From NCBI RefSeq assembly GCF_019799905.1, contig NZ_JABGCI010000003.1:310001-374000 (forward strand): DNA of 64,000 nucleotides, read 5' to 3'. The DNA is from Trujillonella endophytica. Its GTDB lineage: Bacteria; Actinomycetota; Actinomycetes; Mycobacteriales; Geodermatophilaceae. Made by a program: the position numbers and the translations under genes. Shown piece after piece: positions 38,005 to 48,358 of the stretch (positions within the stretch are counted from its first letter, which is position 1; each line of letters begins with the position of its first letter). The notes below the pieces were generated by a model. The model was given only the letters and a program-made list of their open reading frames with translations. It had not been told where the DNA came from and searched no databases.

Positions 38005-38062
38005 GGTGCTCGTGCTCTGCCTACTCCTGTACGCAGAGCACGACCGCGCGGGGAGTCATCCC
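38005..38062 (+). repeat. Hairpin repeat family C copy 1
   Basis: TCGTGCTCTGC (38010-38020) pairs with GCAGAGCACGA (38033-38043); the flank GGGGAGTCATCCCGACC resembles that of copy 2 (47423-47462). It lies between the convergent MBL and thioesterase genes, 34 nt after the MBL stop. Probable terminator. Confidence 0.7.
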
Positions 38063-38085
38063 GACCGGGCCTCCCGGCATGCCGA

Positions 38086-38499
38086 TCAGCCGGCGGGCTC
38101 GTCGGTCCAGCGGAGGAGGAACTCCTTCTCGTCGGGCGTGAGCCGGCGCGGCCGGGCGATGTCGAAGTCGTACGGCACCAGCAGGGTGCTGCCGGTGACC
38201 GCGAGCCGGTCGCCGTCGAACACCTCGTAGTGGCAGGTGAACGCGGCGGCACGGAGCCCCGAGACCCAGATCTGCACGTCCAGCGGACGGGCGGTGTAGA
38301 CGACCGGCAGCTTGTACCGGATCTCGTGGGACGCCACGACCGTCCCCCGGCGCAGCCCGGTGCGCTCCTCCAGCGTCGCCCGCTCGAAGAACAGGTCGAC
38401 GCGGGCCATCTCGAAGTACTGCAGGAAGACGACGTTGTTGACGTGCCCGTAGGCGTCCATGTCCGACCAGCGCATGGGGACCTGCACGGTGTGCCTCAC
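38086..38499 (-). CDS. Acyl-CoA thioesterase (hotdog fold)
   Basis: 4HBT-type hotdog thioesterase of 137 residues hydrolysing acyl-CoA. The active-site segment PMRWSDMDAYGHVNNVVFLQ (about 9-28) has the Asp of the YbgC/FadM group. EMARVDLFFERA and VASHEIRYKLPV follow, with a C-terminal FDIARPRRLTPDEKEFL tail. The GTG at 38499 gives VRHTVQVPMRWSD, the usual start; the open frame to 38517 is less likely. Its counterpart in M. tuberculosis is Rv2475c, just before the ettA homologue as here. Confidence 0.88.
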   Translation of the reverse strand: MRHTVQVPMRWSDMDAYGHVNNVVFLQYFEMARVDLFFERATLEERTGLRRGTVVASHEIRYKLPVVYTARPLDVQIWVSGLRAAAFTCHYEVFDGDRLAVTGSTLLVPYDFDIARPRRLTPDEKEFLLRWTDEPAG

Positions 38500-38550
38500 G
38501 CGGCCACCCTGCCGCACGCGCCGGCCGGAGCGCGATCCGCCCCGGCCGGT

Positions 38551-38605
38551 GGGCCCCCTCCCGGCGCCCGCCCCGTGCGGAGCGTGGGGAGGAGGGGGCC
38601 CTTCC

Positions 38606-38608
<3 letters not shown>
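38551..38608 (-). repeat. Stop-codon-fused hairpin element, family A copy 5 (divergent)
   Basis: Minus-strand element beginning in the ettA stop: TGAGGAAGGGCCCCCTCC. A perfect 11-bp stem pairs 38551-38561 with 38591-38601 around a GC-rich loop. The TGA-GGAAGG head is shared with copies 1 and 4, while the core has drifted. Probable ettA terminator. Confidence 0.65.
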
Positions 38609-40276
<1,668 letters not shown>

Positions 40277-40380
40277 TGGGCCAGGGAGCCTTCCGTCGGG
40301 TTCGCGTGGGGGTGGCGGGACCGGCCTGGCCGGCCCCGCCCCCTGCGTTCTCTTCCCCCGATCCTCCCAGTTCCGGGCGG

Positions 40381-40899
40381 CTAGTGGAGAGCCGGTTCCC
40401 GGACTTCCGGATCGGGGTCCACCGGGGACAACGCCCCGCCGTCCACGATGTAGTCCTCGCCGGTGAGCGGCCCGTCGAACGGCGCCGGCTCGTCGAACTC
40501 GGCCGCCGGCTCGGCCGGGGCCTCCTCGGGGCGCGGGTTGCGCGGCGCGCGCTGGTACTCGGCCCAGCCGTGGCGCAGGTCCGGTCCGACCGCCTCCGCC
40601 CGGATCTGGGAGGTGCTGCCGCGGCCGTTCTGCGACTCGTAGTCGCGCGTCCACAGGCGGCCGACGACCACCACGGCGTCGCCCTTGCTGAGGCTCCGCA
40701 CGACGTTGCCGCTCAGGTCTCCCCAGCACTCGACGTCGGACCAGAAGGTCTCGCCGTCGACCCACTCCTGGCCGGCCCGGTCGAAGCGCCGGGCGGTCGA
40801 GGCGATGCGGAAGTTGGTGACGAAGCCGCCGTTGTCGACGCGGGAGCGGCGGGGTGGGCTGGCGACGCGGCCCACCACGGTGATGTCGGTGTCGGGCAT
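40381..40899 (-). CDS. ssb: Single-stranded DNA-binding protein (paralogue)
   Basis: OB-fold SSB of 172 residues. The domain spans about 1-110: TDITVVGRVASPPRRSRV, FRIASTARRFDRAGQEW, TFWSDVECWGDLSGNVVRSL, KGDAVVVVGRLWTRDYE. It is followed by an acidic Pro/Glu-rich tail that does not end in the DDDIPF-type tip of the replicative SSB (it ends EVREPALH), so this is probably the secondary SSB (Rv2478c-like) rather than the essential one beside rpsF/rpsR. Strong ribosome site CCGGAGGAGGACCCC. Same direction as ettA, 104 nt upstream. Confidence 0.9.
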   Translation of the reverse strand: MPDTDITVVGRVASPPRRSRVDNGGFVTNFRIASTARRFDRAGQEWVDGETFWSDVECWGDLSGNVVRSLSKGDAVVVVGRLWTRDYESQNGRGSTSQIRAEAVGPDLRHGWAEYQRAPRNPRPEEAPAEPAAEFDEPAPFDGPLTGEDYIVDGGALSPVDPDPEVREPALH

Positions 40900-41082
40900 G
40901 GGGTCCTCCTCCGGTCGGTGCGCCGGTGCGGCGCGACCGGCTCCGTGCCGGCCTGGCCCGACCCTCCGCCGCCGGGGCCCGCCCGCCCACGGCCCGCCGT
41001 CATCTGTGGACGGCCCGCGAGGTTGTGGACGACTCATCAGGGAGCCCGACCCGTCCCGACCGCACCACCCCGGTGCCCGAGG

Positions 41083-41490
41083 TCAGGGGCGCCACTCCTC
41101 GCGGTACTCCGGGTGGTCGGCGTACGGGAGCGCGAGGGTGCGCAGGACGAGGTCGCGAGTGACGTCGTCCGCGGTGGCGCCTTCCAGCAGCTGTCGCTTG
41201 GCCCGGCACTCGGCGAGGACGCGGGTCGGGTGCCAGGCGGCGATGTGCTCGGCGTCCCGGCCCCGGACCCGGAGCATCACGCCCTGGTTGGTGCCCAGCA
41301 CCACGGTCGGCGCCTCGAACGACTGCCCCTCCACCCAGTGCGTGGCCTTCGCACCGGTGGACTCGAGGAAGGCCGGGAGGCCCGCCCGGCCCGGGAACCA
41401 CCGCCACGGGCCGGGGGTCGAGCCGCGGGCGGTGTTCTCGTCCTCGGTGATGCGTGCGCGCAGGAAGTCAGCCAGGTCCACGGCGGCCAT
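41083..41490 (-). CDS. DUF6221 family protein
   Basis: Protein of 135 residues of the actinobacterial DUF6221 type. It begins MAAVDLADFLRARITEDE, a helix shared by this family, then GSTPGPWRWFPG, VLRVRGRDAEHIAAWHPTRV and the closing AECRAKRQLLEGATADDV with a C-terminal LRTLALPYADHPEYREEW. The last motif is the family's signature. Function unknown; often several copies per genome and on phages. ATG chosen by GGGAGGCAGC upstream. It diverges from the tRNA-Arg gene. Confidence 0.8.
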   Translation of the reverse strand: MAAVDLADFLRARITEDENTARGSTPGPWRWFPGRAGLPAFLESTGAKATHWVEGQSFEAPTVVLGTNQGVMLRVRGRDAEHIAAWHPTRVLAECRAKRQLLEGATADDVTRDLVLRTLALPYADHPEYREEWRP

Positions 41491-41532
41491 GCTGCCTCCC
41501 CCGCCGGGATCGGGTGCGATGATCGGCTGCGA

Positions 41533-41605
41533 GCGCCCGTAGCTCAGCGGATAGAGCAGGTGCCTTCTAAGCACTTGGCCGCAGGTTCGAGTCCTGCCGG
41601 GCGCG
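41533..41605 (+). tRNA. tRNA-Arg (TCT anticodon)
   Basis: Cloverleaf fits: acceptor GCGCCCG (41533-41539) with CGGGCGC (41598-41604), D arm GCTC...GAGC, anticodon loop CTTCTAA with anticodon TCT, T arm GCAGG-TTCGAGT-CCTGC (41581-41597). Discriminator G. The CCA end is not encoded. It reads the rare AGA codon. Confidence 0.95.
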
Positions 41606-41645
41606 CTCCTCGGGCGGCGACCGGACCCGGAGCTACGGTCCCGGC

Positions 41646-41849
41646 ATGCGGTACTGGGTGTACGAGGATCGCCGGAGCGACCGGGCCACCATCCACCTCG
41701 CGCACTGCGTGCACTGCAACCACGGTGAGGGGAAGCAGGGCACCCGACCGGAGAACGGCCGCTGGCACGGCCCGTTCACCTCGCGCGACTCCGCTCATGT
41801 CGCAGCGACCGCCACCCGCCACGCCGTCCACCGCTGCACCCGGTGCTGA
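41646..41849 (+). CDS. Small conserved Cys-rich hypothetical protein
   Basis: 67-residue protein, MRYWVYEDRRSDRATIHLA, with CVHCNHGEGKQG and a final CTRC: two CxxC pairs that could hold zinc. Actinobacteria carry related short proteins of the form YWVYEN...C..C..G.G..GRWHGPF, which fits GRWHGPFTSRDSAHVAA here. Function unknown. It lies 40 nt after tRNA-Arg and converges on the TPR regulator gene. Confidence 0.7.
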   Translation: MRYWVYEDRRSDRATIHLAHCVHCNHGEGKQGTRPENGRWHGPFTSRDSAHVAATATRHAVHRCTRC

Positions 41850-41874
41850 GGCCGCACCGGACGGGGTCGCGTGC

Positions 41875-43887
41875 CTACGTGCGCCAGCGCAGCGCCAGTC
41901 CGGGGTCGGGCGCGTAGCTGCAGTAGGTGCCCAGGTGCAGCGTGCGGCCCAGGTGGTCCCCGAGCGACGGGTGGTGCTCCGCCACCCGCGCGACCGCGTA
42001 GCGCAGGGCGCGGCAGACGCTGGTCCGTGCCCGCTCCGACGGCGACTGGGCGACCCGGTGCCGGCCGCCCAGCCCGAAGGCCCCGGCCAGCTCGCGGACC
42101 AGGTACTCGCGGTCGGCCCGGGCCAGGGCGGCGCGCGTGTCGTCGCCCAGGGCCTCGGCCTCGGCGACGTCCTCGTCGATCTCGGTGAGCCGGCGTCGGT
42201 AGGCCGCCTTCGCCTGCGCGTCGAGCACGGGGCCCGCGTCGCCCTCCACCGGGGCCGGGCCGTGCTCCCCGGCCAGCAGGTCCAGCGCGTGGAACTCCCG
42301 GTCGGGCTCGGCCAGCAACCGCGCCAGGTAGCGCATGCCCTTGAGGTCGCGCAGCAGCACGCCGTTCCCCGCGAAGACGACCGTGCGGGTGTCCCCCTCC
42401 CGCCGGAACACCGCCGCGCCCGGGGCCTCCGCCCGAACAGGAGGGAGGGCCGTCGCCGGCGCCGGCAGCCGCGCGCCGATCCGCTCCAGCGTCGCGTGCG
42501 CCGCCCGCTCCTCGAGGTCTGCGCGTACGGACCGGCCCATCTCCCGCTGGGCGGTGGCCAGGACGAGCCGGACCACGGCCGTCTCGTAGGGCGCACCGAC
42601 CTCCTGCCAGCCGGCGAGGGCCAGCTCGCACTCCGCCGCGGCCCCGCCGGCGTCGCCCGAAGCGAGTGCCGCCCGTCCGCGGGCCAGCGCCGCGGAGGCC
42701 GCCAGCGCGGGGCTCCGGTAGGTGGCGGCGATCCCGGACAGCGCCGCCGCGGCGACCGACGCCAGGTCCGCGTCGCCGGCGGCCGACGCGATCTCGGCCT
42801 GCGCGGCGAGCAGCGGTGCGCAGCGCAGCGGCCCGTACGGCGGCTCCTCCTTGGACGGGACGGCGACCGGGTTGTCCAGCGCGTCGGCGACCAGCGCCGC
42901 GGCCGTGGCGACGTCGCCCTGTGCCAACCGCAGCAGCGCCAGGCCGGGCTGGGGCGACCAGCCGTGCTCGTACGCCTCGAGGAACGCCTCCTCGGCTCCG
43001 GGCAGGTCACCGCGGCGCAGCCGGATCGTCCCCAGCTCGGTCAGCGGCCAGCCGTACTCCCGCCGCATCCACGGCCGCAGCTCGCGGCACGCCCCGAGGG
43101 CCTCCTCCTCGGCCGCGGCACACGACCCACGCAGCCGGAGGATCTCCGCGCGGTGCACCCGGCAGCGGCCGTGGATCCCGCCGAACGCCGCCCCGACGCG
43201 CCACCGGTCCATCGCGCGCGTCCACTCCTCCGCCCGGTCGTACTGGGCCAGGCCCTGCATGGCGCAGACCAGCTCGCACCAGGCCATCCCGGCCGTGAGC
43301 GGGTCGAGCTCGCCCGACACGACGGCGACCGCCGCCTCGTCGAGCAGGGCGAGCCCGTCGTCGACCGCGCCGTCCAGGATGACGATCCGCGCGGTCGCCA
43401 CCCGCGCCATCGCCACGGCCGCCGGCACGCCGAGCCGGGTGCCCACGTCGATCGCGCGCGCCGCCTCGAGCCGCGCCGACGCCATGTCCCCGCACATGAA
43501 CCGCTCGTAGGCGCGGGTCATCGCGAGCATGGCCGACGTCGGCGACTCGGGCCCGCCGCGGAGCAGCGACTCGGCCCGGGCCAGCCAGCCCCGCACCGGC
43601 GCCATCAGCCCCGTGTCGATGAGCAGGTGGACGGCGACGGTGGCCGCCGCGGCGGCCGCCCCGGCGTCGTCGGCACGACCGCAGCAGACCGCGTACTGCT
43701 GCTCCCACGCGCTCAGCGCCGCCTCGAACTCGCCGGCGCCGTACGCCGCGCGGCCCAGCAGCCCGAGATCGTCGGCCGCCAGCGGGCGCCGTGACTGCTC
43801 GCTGCGCAGCAGGTCCAGCGCCGCCGCCCACTCGCCGCGGGCCAGCGCCGCGGCCGCATCGGCCGGGCGGGCCACGTCCACCGACAT
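41875..43887 (-). CDS. TPR-repeat regulator-like protein
   Basis: Protein of 670 residues, helical throughout. About 15 TPR-like helix pairs (residues 10-490, such as ALARGEWAAALDLLRSE and LRRGDLPGAEEAFLEAYEHG) are followed by a C-terminal domain (about 515-665). That domain contains TRTVVFAGNGVLLRDLKGMR, YLARLLAEPDREFHALDLL, and RARTSVCRALRYAVARVAEH with a GTYCSYAPDP end. This C-terminal domain is found on actinobacterial LuxR/adenylate cyclase-type regulators. No P-loop ATPase or LuxR HTH is present. Divergent from the cupin gene by 146 nt, so it may control it (inference). Confidence 0.75.
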   Translation of the reverse strand: MSVDVARPADAAAALARGEWAAALDLLRSEQSRRPLAADDLGLLGRAAYGAGEFEAALSAWEQQYAVCCGRADDAGAAAAAATVAVHLLIDTGLMAPVRGWLARAESLLRGGPESPTSAMLAMTRAYERFMCGDMASARLEAARAIDVGTRLGVPAAVAMARVATARIVILDGAVDDGLALLDEAAVAVVSGELDPLTAGMAWCELVCAMQGLAQYDRAEEWTRAMDRWRVGAAFGGIHGRCRVHRAEILRLRGSCAAAEEEALGACRELRPWMRREYGWPLTELGTIRLRRGDLPGAEEAFLEAYEHGWSPQPGLALLRLAQGDVATAAALVADALDNPVAVPSKEEPPYGPLRCAPLLAAQAEIASAAGDADLASVAAAALSGIAATYRSPALAASAALARGRAALASGDAGGAAAECELALAGWQEVGAPYETAVVRLVLATAQREMGRSVRADLEERAAHATLERIGARLPAPATALPPVRAEAPGAAVFRREGDTRTVVFAGNGVLLRDLKGMRYLARLLAEPDREFHALDLLAGEHGPAPVEGDAGPVLDAQAKAAYRRRLTEIDEDVAEAEALGDDTRAALARADREYLVRELAGAFGLGGRHRVAQSPSERARTSVCRALRYAVARVAEHHPSLGDHLGRTLHLGTYCSYAPDPGLALRWRT

Positions 43888-44033
43888 CGCGTCCTCCGGC
43901 CGCCGGGTGTCCCGGAGCCTAGGGGCCGACGACGGCGCGGCGGGAGCCCCGGACTCCCCGCCGGGACACCCTCTGTCCCGCCTCCCGGGTGACCGGCACA
44001 GCAGGCCGGTGTCCACGAGGACCGGAGGACGAC

Positions 44034-44411
44034 ATGAACGGCGCACTCGACGACCTGCCCCTGGAGATCCGCGCGGGGGACCTGGTCACGCGGTACGCGG
44101 AGTGGGGCGAGATGGCCGTGCGCTTCGCGCGCGTGCCCGCGGGGACGGACATGGGTCCGGTGCTGGAGGGCCTCCCCGGCGACCGGTGTCCCAGCCCGCA
44201 CTGGGGCATCGTGCTCACCGGCGCGGTGCGGGTGACGGCCGCCGACGGCTCGGAGACCGTGACCCGTGCCGGGGAGGCCTACCACTGGCCGGCCGGGCAC
44301 ACCGCCCGCATGGACGAGGACACCTCGTTCCTCGAGGTCGGCCCGGTCGCGGCCATGCGGCAGTTCAGCGAGCACGCCCGCGCCAAGCTGGGCGCCCCGG
44401 CCGGGGCCTGA
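44034..44411 (+). CDS. Cupin-fold protein
   Basis: Small protein of 125 residues with a cupin-like single barrel: the pattern HWGIVLTGAVRVTAADGSET then GEAYHWPAGHTARMDEDTSF carries the His/Glu-type residues of the cupin motifs, though the first motif lacks the full HxH. Ribosome site GGAGGACGAC precedes the ATG. Ligand unknown. The nearest neighbour is the divergent TPR regulator, a common regulator/target layout. Confidence 0.7.
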   Translation: MNGALDDLPLEIRAGDLVTRYAEWGEMAVRFARVPAGTDMGPVLEGLPGDRCPSPHWGIVLTGAVRVTAADGSETVTRAGEAYHWPAGHTARMDEDTSFLEVGPVAAMRQFSEHARAKLGAPAGA

Positions 44412-44524
44412 CCCGCCCGGCGGGCCGGGGTGCCGCGCCCTGGCCCGCCCCAAGCGGCGCGCAAGTCCGCCCGAAGCGCCACGGCGCAGCGTTTCCCCTG
44501 TCAGCCCCGACCGCAGGAGGAACC

Positions 44525-45160
44525 GTGACCCAGATCCAGGACCCGCGCCTCGCCGGCCCCCACGGCCAGCAGCCGTACGGCCAGCCGCAGTACGCCCCGC
44601 AGCCGTTCGGGGGCTTCGCGCCGCCCCCGCCGCCGAAGAAGCGCACCGGCCTCGTCATCGGCTCGGTCGCCGGCGCGGTGGTCACCCTCGGCGGGCTCGG
44701 CGTCGGCGCCGTCCTCCTCTTCGGGAGCTCGACGCTGGACACCGAGGACGCGGAGGGCCAGATCTCCGCCCAGGTCCAGGAGCAGACCGGCGTCACGCCG
44801 GACTCGGTCGACTGCGCGTCCGACGTCGAGCTGGCCCAGGGGACGACGAGCACCTGCACCGTCACGCTGCAGGGCCAGGACTTCGACTACACGCTCACCC
44901 AGCTCGACGACGAGGGCAACGTCGAGTTCACCAGCGACGCCGTCTACGTGCCGGTGACCGATGTCGAGGCCCTGCTGGCGGACGCGTTCGCCGACGAGAG
45001 CCTGGAGGTCGACGCGACCTGCGACGCCGGTGAGCGCACCGTCCTCATCGCGGCCGAGGGCCTGTCGATCCCCTGCACCGTCGTCAACACCGAGGACTCC
45101 TCGGACTCCGCCGACGTGACCGCGCTGATCGACGCCACCGGGACGGTCACCTTCGAGTGA
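44525..45160 (+). CDS. DUF4333 domain membrane protein (two domains)
   Basis: Protein of 211 residues. A Pro/Gln/Tyr-rich cytoplasmic head (about 1-38, QQPYGQPQYAPQPFGGF) leads to one membrane helix (about 41-64), then two extracellular DUF4333 modules. The first (about 72-135) has a disulphide-forming Cys pair (SVDCASDVELAQGTTSTC). The second (about 140-211) is shorter (VDATCDAGERTVL, IPCTVVN). Function unknown; DUF4333 proteins are common on actinobacterial surfaces. GTG preceded by GCAGGAGGAACC. Confidence 0.8.
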   Translation: MTQIQDPRLAGPHGQQPYGQPQYAPQPFGGFAPPPPPKKRTGLVIGSVAGAVVTLGGLGVGAVLLFGSSTLDTEDAEGQISAQVQEQTGVTPDSVDCASDVELAQGTTSTCTVTLQGQDFDYTLTQLDDEGNVEFTSDAVYVPVTDVEALLADAFADESLEVDATCDAGERTVLIAAEGLSIPCTVVNTEDSSDSADVTALIDATGTVTFE

Positions 45161-45312
45161 CCGACCGGCGGCCGGGGCCCGGGGAGCGGCCGACCGGACC
45201 GGAACTCGTTCGTCACATCCCTCACTCCGGACACCGCCGCCTCGAGTTCTCACTCACCGTGATGGATTGACCACGACATACCGGGGACGAGTTCCGTCAC
45301 TCCACGCCATCG

Positions 45313-47397
45313 GTGCAGCACGCTGTCCACGTGACCCTGCACGCCCACGACGTCCCGAGTCCCCGGTCGGGACGGTCCGGGAACGACGGCGCCGGCCGGC
45401 TCCGCGCGATCGACACGCTCCTGGCCGACCGTGGCCAGCTGTTCCGTGCGCTGTTCCTCGCCGCACCGGTGCCGAAGGCACTGGTCGACCTCGACGGCCA
45501 CTTCCTCGTCGTCAACGAGGCGCTGTGCGCGATGACGGGCCGCGACCACGAGGACCTCGTGGGCCGGCACGTCGACCTGCTCGCGCACCCGGACGAGGCG
45601 CCGGTCCCCGACCTGCCCGCCGAGGGCCCCGGAGCGCTGGACCCGTGGCTGCGACAGGACGGCGAGCGCCGGCTGCGCCGGGCCGACGGCAGCGACCTGT
45701 TCGTGCTGCAGGCCCACGACGTCGTGCACCACAGCGACGGACGGCCGCACTTCGTCGTCCTCTCGTTCGTGGACGTCACCGACCGCCGCCGTGCGGAGGA
45801 GGACCTGGTCCGTCGGGCGTTCACCGACCCGCTGACCGGACTGCCCAACCGGCGCGCTCTCGGCGACCGGCTCAACCACGCCCTGGCGCTGTCGAAGCGC
45901 CGCGGCCTGCAGGTGGGCCTGGTCCACCTGGACCTGGACCGGTTCCAGGCGGTCAACGACTCGCTCGGCCACGAGGCCGGCGACCAGGTGCTCACCCAGG
46001 TCGCCGACCGGCTGCGCTGGAGCACGCGGGTGGAGGACACCGCCGTCCGTCTCGGCGGCGACGAGTTCCTGATCCTGGCCGAGGACGTCGAGGACCTCGA
46101 CGGGCTGCGCGCGCTGGCCGGCCGCCTGCTGTCGGTGCTCGACGACCCGTTCGTCGTCGGCGAGCGCGAGATCGTGCTGTCGGCGAGCGTCGGGCTGACC
46201 CTCGGCTCCGACGTCGCCCCCGACGACCTGCTCCGCCAGGCACACGGCGCCCTCGCGCGCGCCAAGTCCGACGGCAGCCGCGCCCGCATCGAGGTCTACG
46301 ACGGCGTGCTGTCCGACGACGAGATCGACCAGCTGCAGCTGGAGGCCGACCTGCGGCACGCCCTCGAGGGCGACGAGCTGCGGCTGTTCTACCAGCCGAT
46401 CGTGTCGCTGTCGGACGAGACGCTGCTCGGCTACGAGGCCCTGATCCGCTGGCAGCACCCCACCCGCGGACTGCTGCCCCCGGGCGCCTTCCTGGCCTGC
46501 GCCGAGGACAACCGGCTGACCTCCAAGCTCGGCGCCTGGGTGCTGCACCAGGCCTGCCACGACGCCGCCGGCTGGCCCGCCGGGCTGCGGGTGCACGTGA
46601 ACATCTCCGCCCGCCACCTGGCCGAGCCCGGGTTCAGCGACCTGGTCATCGAGGCGCTCGCCGTGTCGGGCCTGCCGCCGGAGCGGCTGGAGCTGGAGAT
46701 CACCGAGTCGACGGCGCTGTTCGCCGCCGACGCCACCCTCCAGGCGGTCAGCGAGGTGACCGACCACGGCGTCACCCTCGCCCTCGACGACTTCGGCACC
46801 GGCTACTCGGCCATCACCGCGCTGCACCGGCTGCCCATCCACACCGTCAAGATCGACCGGTCCTTCGTCGCCGACGTGGTGACCGAGCCCTCCACCGCCG
46901 CGCTCGTCCAGGGGCTGGTGCAGCTCGGCCTCGGCATGGGCCTGCAGGTCATCGCCGAGGGGATCGAGGACCTCGACCAGGCCGACTGGCTGCGCGAGCA
47001 CGGCTGCGCGATGGCCCAGGGTTACGCGTTCGGCCGCCCGGCGCCCCTGCCCGGCCGGACCGACGCCACCGAGGACGCCGTCGTCGAGCAGCTCGTGCCG
47101 GCGGAGGTGCGCAACGACGAGCCGCTGACGGCCGAGGGCGTCATCGTCGCCGCCGACACCGACATCGCCTCGCTCGAGGAGCCGACCGGCGAGGTCCTCG
47201 CCTTCCCGGCCCCGGCCCCGGCCCCGGTGCTCCCCGGACCGGCCACGGCGCAGTTCGACGCGCTCGCCGCCTGGGACACCGACGACGACGCCTCCGACGA
47301 CGGCGTGCCCGCGCCCCGCGTCGGGGGTCTCCCCGACGTGCCGCACCTCTACGCGGTCCTCGACGACACCGGCGAGACCCCGCCCGTCCGCGACTAG
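45313..47397 (+). CDS. PAS-GGDEF-EAL cyclic-di-GMP protein
   Basis: Cytoplasmic signalling protein of 694 residues. A PAS domain (about 40-160, FRALFLAAPVPKALVDLDG) is followed by a GGDEF domain (about 165-330) with intact RLGGDEFLIL and an EAL domain (about 340-590). In the EAL domain [35 protein letters not shown] and AEGIE are all present, so phosphodiesterase activity is likely. The C-terminal 100 residues are low complexity and Pro/Ala/Asp-rich. Cyclase activity is possible too. Start GTG at 45313 (GTG at 45331 also fits). A family C hairpin follows. Confidence 0.9.
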   Translation: MQHAVHVTLHAHDVPSPRSGRSGNDGAGRLRAIDTLLADRGQLFRALFLAAPVPKALVDLDGHFLVVNEALCAMTGRDHEDLVGRHVDLLAHPDEAPVPDLPAEGPGALDPWLRQDGERRLRRADGSDLFVLQAHDVVHHSDGRPHFVVLSFVDVTDRRRAEEDLVRRAFTDPLTGLPNRRALGDRLNHALALSKRRGLQVGLVHLDLDRFQAVNDSLGHEAGDQVLTQVADRLRWSTRVEDTAVRLGGDEFLILAEDVEDLDGLRALAGRLLSVLDDPFVVGEREIVLSASVGLTLGSDVAPDDLLRQAHGALARAKSDGSRARIEVYDGVLSDDEIDQLQLEADLRHALEGDELRLFYQPIVSLSDETLLGYEALIRWQHPTRGLLPPGAFLACAEDNRLTSKLGAWVLHQACHDAAGWPAGLRVHVNISARHLAEPGFSDLVIEALAVSGLPPERLELEITESTALFAADATLQAVSEVTDHGVTLALDDFGTGYSAITALHRLPIHTVKIDRSFVADVVTEPSTAALVQGLVQLGLGMGLQVIAEGIEDLDQADWLREHGCAMAQGYAFGRPAPLPGRTDATEDAVVEQLVPAEVRNDEPLTAEGVIVAADTDIASLEEPTGEVLAFPAPAPAPVLPGPATAQFDALAAWDTDDDASDDGVPAPRVGGLPDVPHLYAVLDDTGETPPVRD

Positions 47398-47422
47398 TCC
47401 CCCGACACCTCTCCCCTGCGCA

Positions 47423-47462
47423 CGCTCGTGCTCTGCGTACCTGTGTACGCAGAGCACGAGCG
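47423..47462 (+). repeat. Hairpin repeat family C copy 2
   Basis: Perfect 18-bp inverted repeat (47423-47440 with 47445-47462) with a 4-nt loop CTGT, 25 nt after the GGDEF-EAL stop. Arm CGCTCGTGCTCTGCGTAC. Same core and flank as 38005-38062. Probable terminator. Confidence 0.8.
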
Positions 47463-47568
47463 TCCGCGGAGTGATACCGATGCCTGCCGTGTGACCGGCC
47501 GGTGACGGCTCGGGGACGCCGGTGTGACCGACCGGCGGCACCGCTCGCGGCGGGTCAGGATGCCGCCC

Positions 47569-48354
47569 ATGCGCACCGACGTCGCCGCCTCCCTGACCAT
47601 CTCCTCGACCCGACCGGCGACGGCGTTCCTGCAGGTCGCGGTGGCGTCGCCGGTCACCGAGCTGCTCACCGTGCTCTGCGACGGGCAGCCGCTGCCGACC
47701 GAGGAGTTCGGTGTCGGCGAGGCGCGGGTGCACCGCGTCGAGCTGCGCGAGGGGACGACGACCGTGTCCTACAGCGCCTCGGTCGACCGCACCGGTCCCC
47801 CGCGCGCGGTCACCCCCGCGGCGGAGGCCGAGGCCCTGCGGCCCAGCCGGTACTGCCCGTCGGACCAGCTGGAGGGGTACGCCTCCACCGAGTTCGACCG
47901 CGACCGGCCGCGGGCCGAGCTCGTGGCCACGGTCGCGGGGTGGGTGCACGACCGGCTGAGCTACGTCTCGGGGGCCAGCCGGCCGGTCGACACCGCCGTC
48001 GACACCCTGCTGCTCGGCCGGGGCGTGTGCCGCGACTACGCGCACCTGACCACGACGCTGCTGCGCGCGCTGGAGGTCCCCGCGCGGCTGGTCGCCGTCT
48101 TCGCCCCCGGCCTGGACCCGATGGACTTCCACGCCGTCGTGGAGGCCGACGTCGACGGCACCTGGTGCGTCGTGGACGCCACCCGGCTGGCGCCGGTCGG
48201 CTCGCTGGTGCGGATCTGCTCCGGGCGCGACGCGGCCGACACGGCGTTCCTCACCACGCTCGGCGGCGTCGCCCGGTTCGAGTCGATGACCGTCACGGCC
48301 ACGGTGGACGGCGACCTGCCCGCGCCGACCACCGCGCCGTTCCCACTGCCCTGA
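47569..48354 (+). CDS. Transglutaminase-like protein
   Basis: Transglutaminase-core fold protein of 261 residues. The catalytic Cys is in GRGVCRDYAHLTTTLLRAL (about residue 150), His in DFHAVVEADVDG and Asp in VVDATRLAPVGS, so the Cys-His-Asp set is complete. An N-terminal beta domain (about 1-100) is typical of this bacterial subgroup, which probably hydrolyses or cross-links peptides; no signal peptide is seen. The ATG at 47569 is chosen because AGGA lies 8 nt upstream; the open frame starts at 47524. It converges on nadK with a 4-nt gap. Confidence 0.85.
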   Translation: MRTDVAASLTISSTRPATAFLQVAVASPVTELLTVLCDGQPLPTEEFGVGEARVHRVELREGTTTVSYSASVDRTGPPRAVTPAAEAEALRPSRYCPSDQLEGYASTEFDRDRPRAELVATVAGWVHDRLSYVSGASRPVDTAVDTLLLGRGVCRDYAHLTTTLLRALEVPARLVAVFAPGLDPMDFHAVVEADVDGTWCVVDATRLAPVGSLVRICSGRDAADTAFLTTLGGVARFESMTVTATVDGDLPAPTTAPFPLP

Positions 48355-48358
48355 CCGG

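Noticed and set aside
40306..43794. A 1162-codon plus-strand open frame
   Set aside because: It spans ssb, DUF6221, a tRNA gene and the TPR gene in antisense, so it is a GC-rich artefact.
44412..44524. Terminator from GC-rich stretch after the cupin gene
   Set aside because: Only short, overlapping palindromes; no convincing stem.
45250..48132. A 960-codon minus-strand open frame opposite the GGDEF-EAL gene
   Set aside because: Shadow of a gene with intact catalytic motifs on the other strand.
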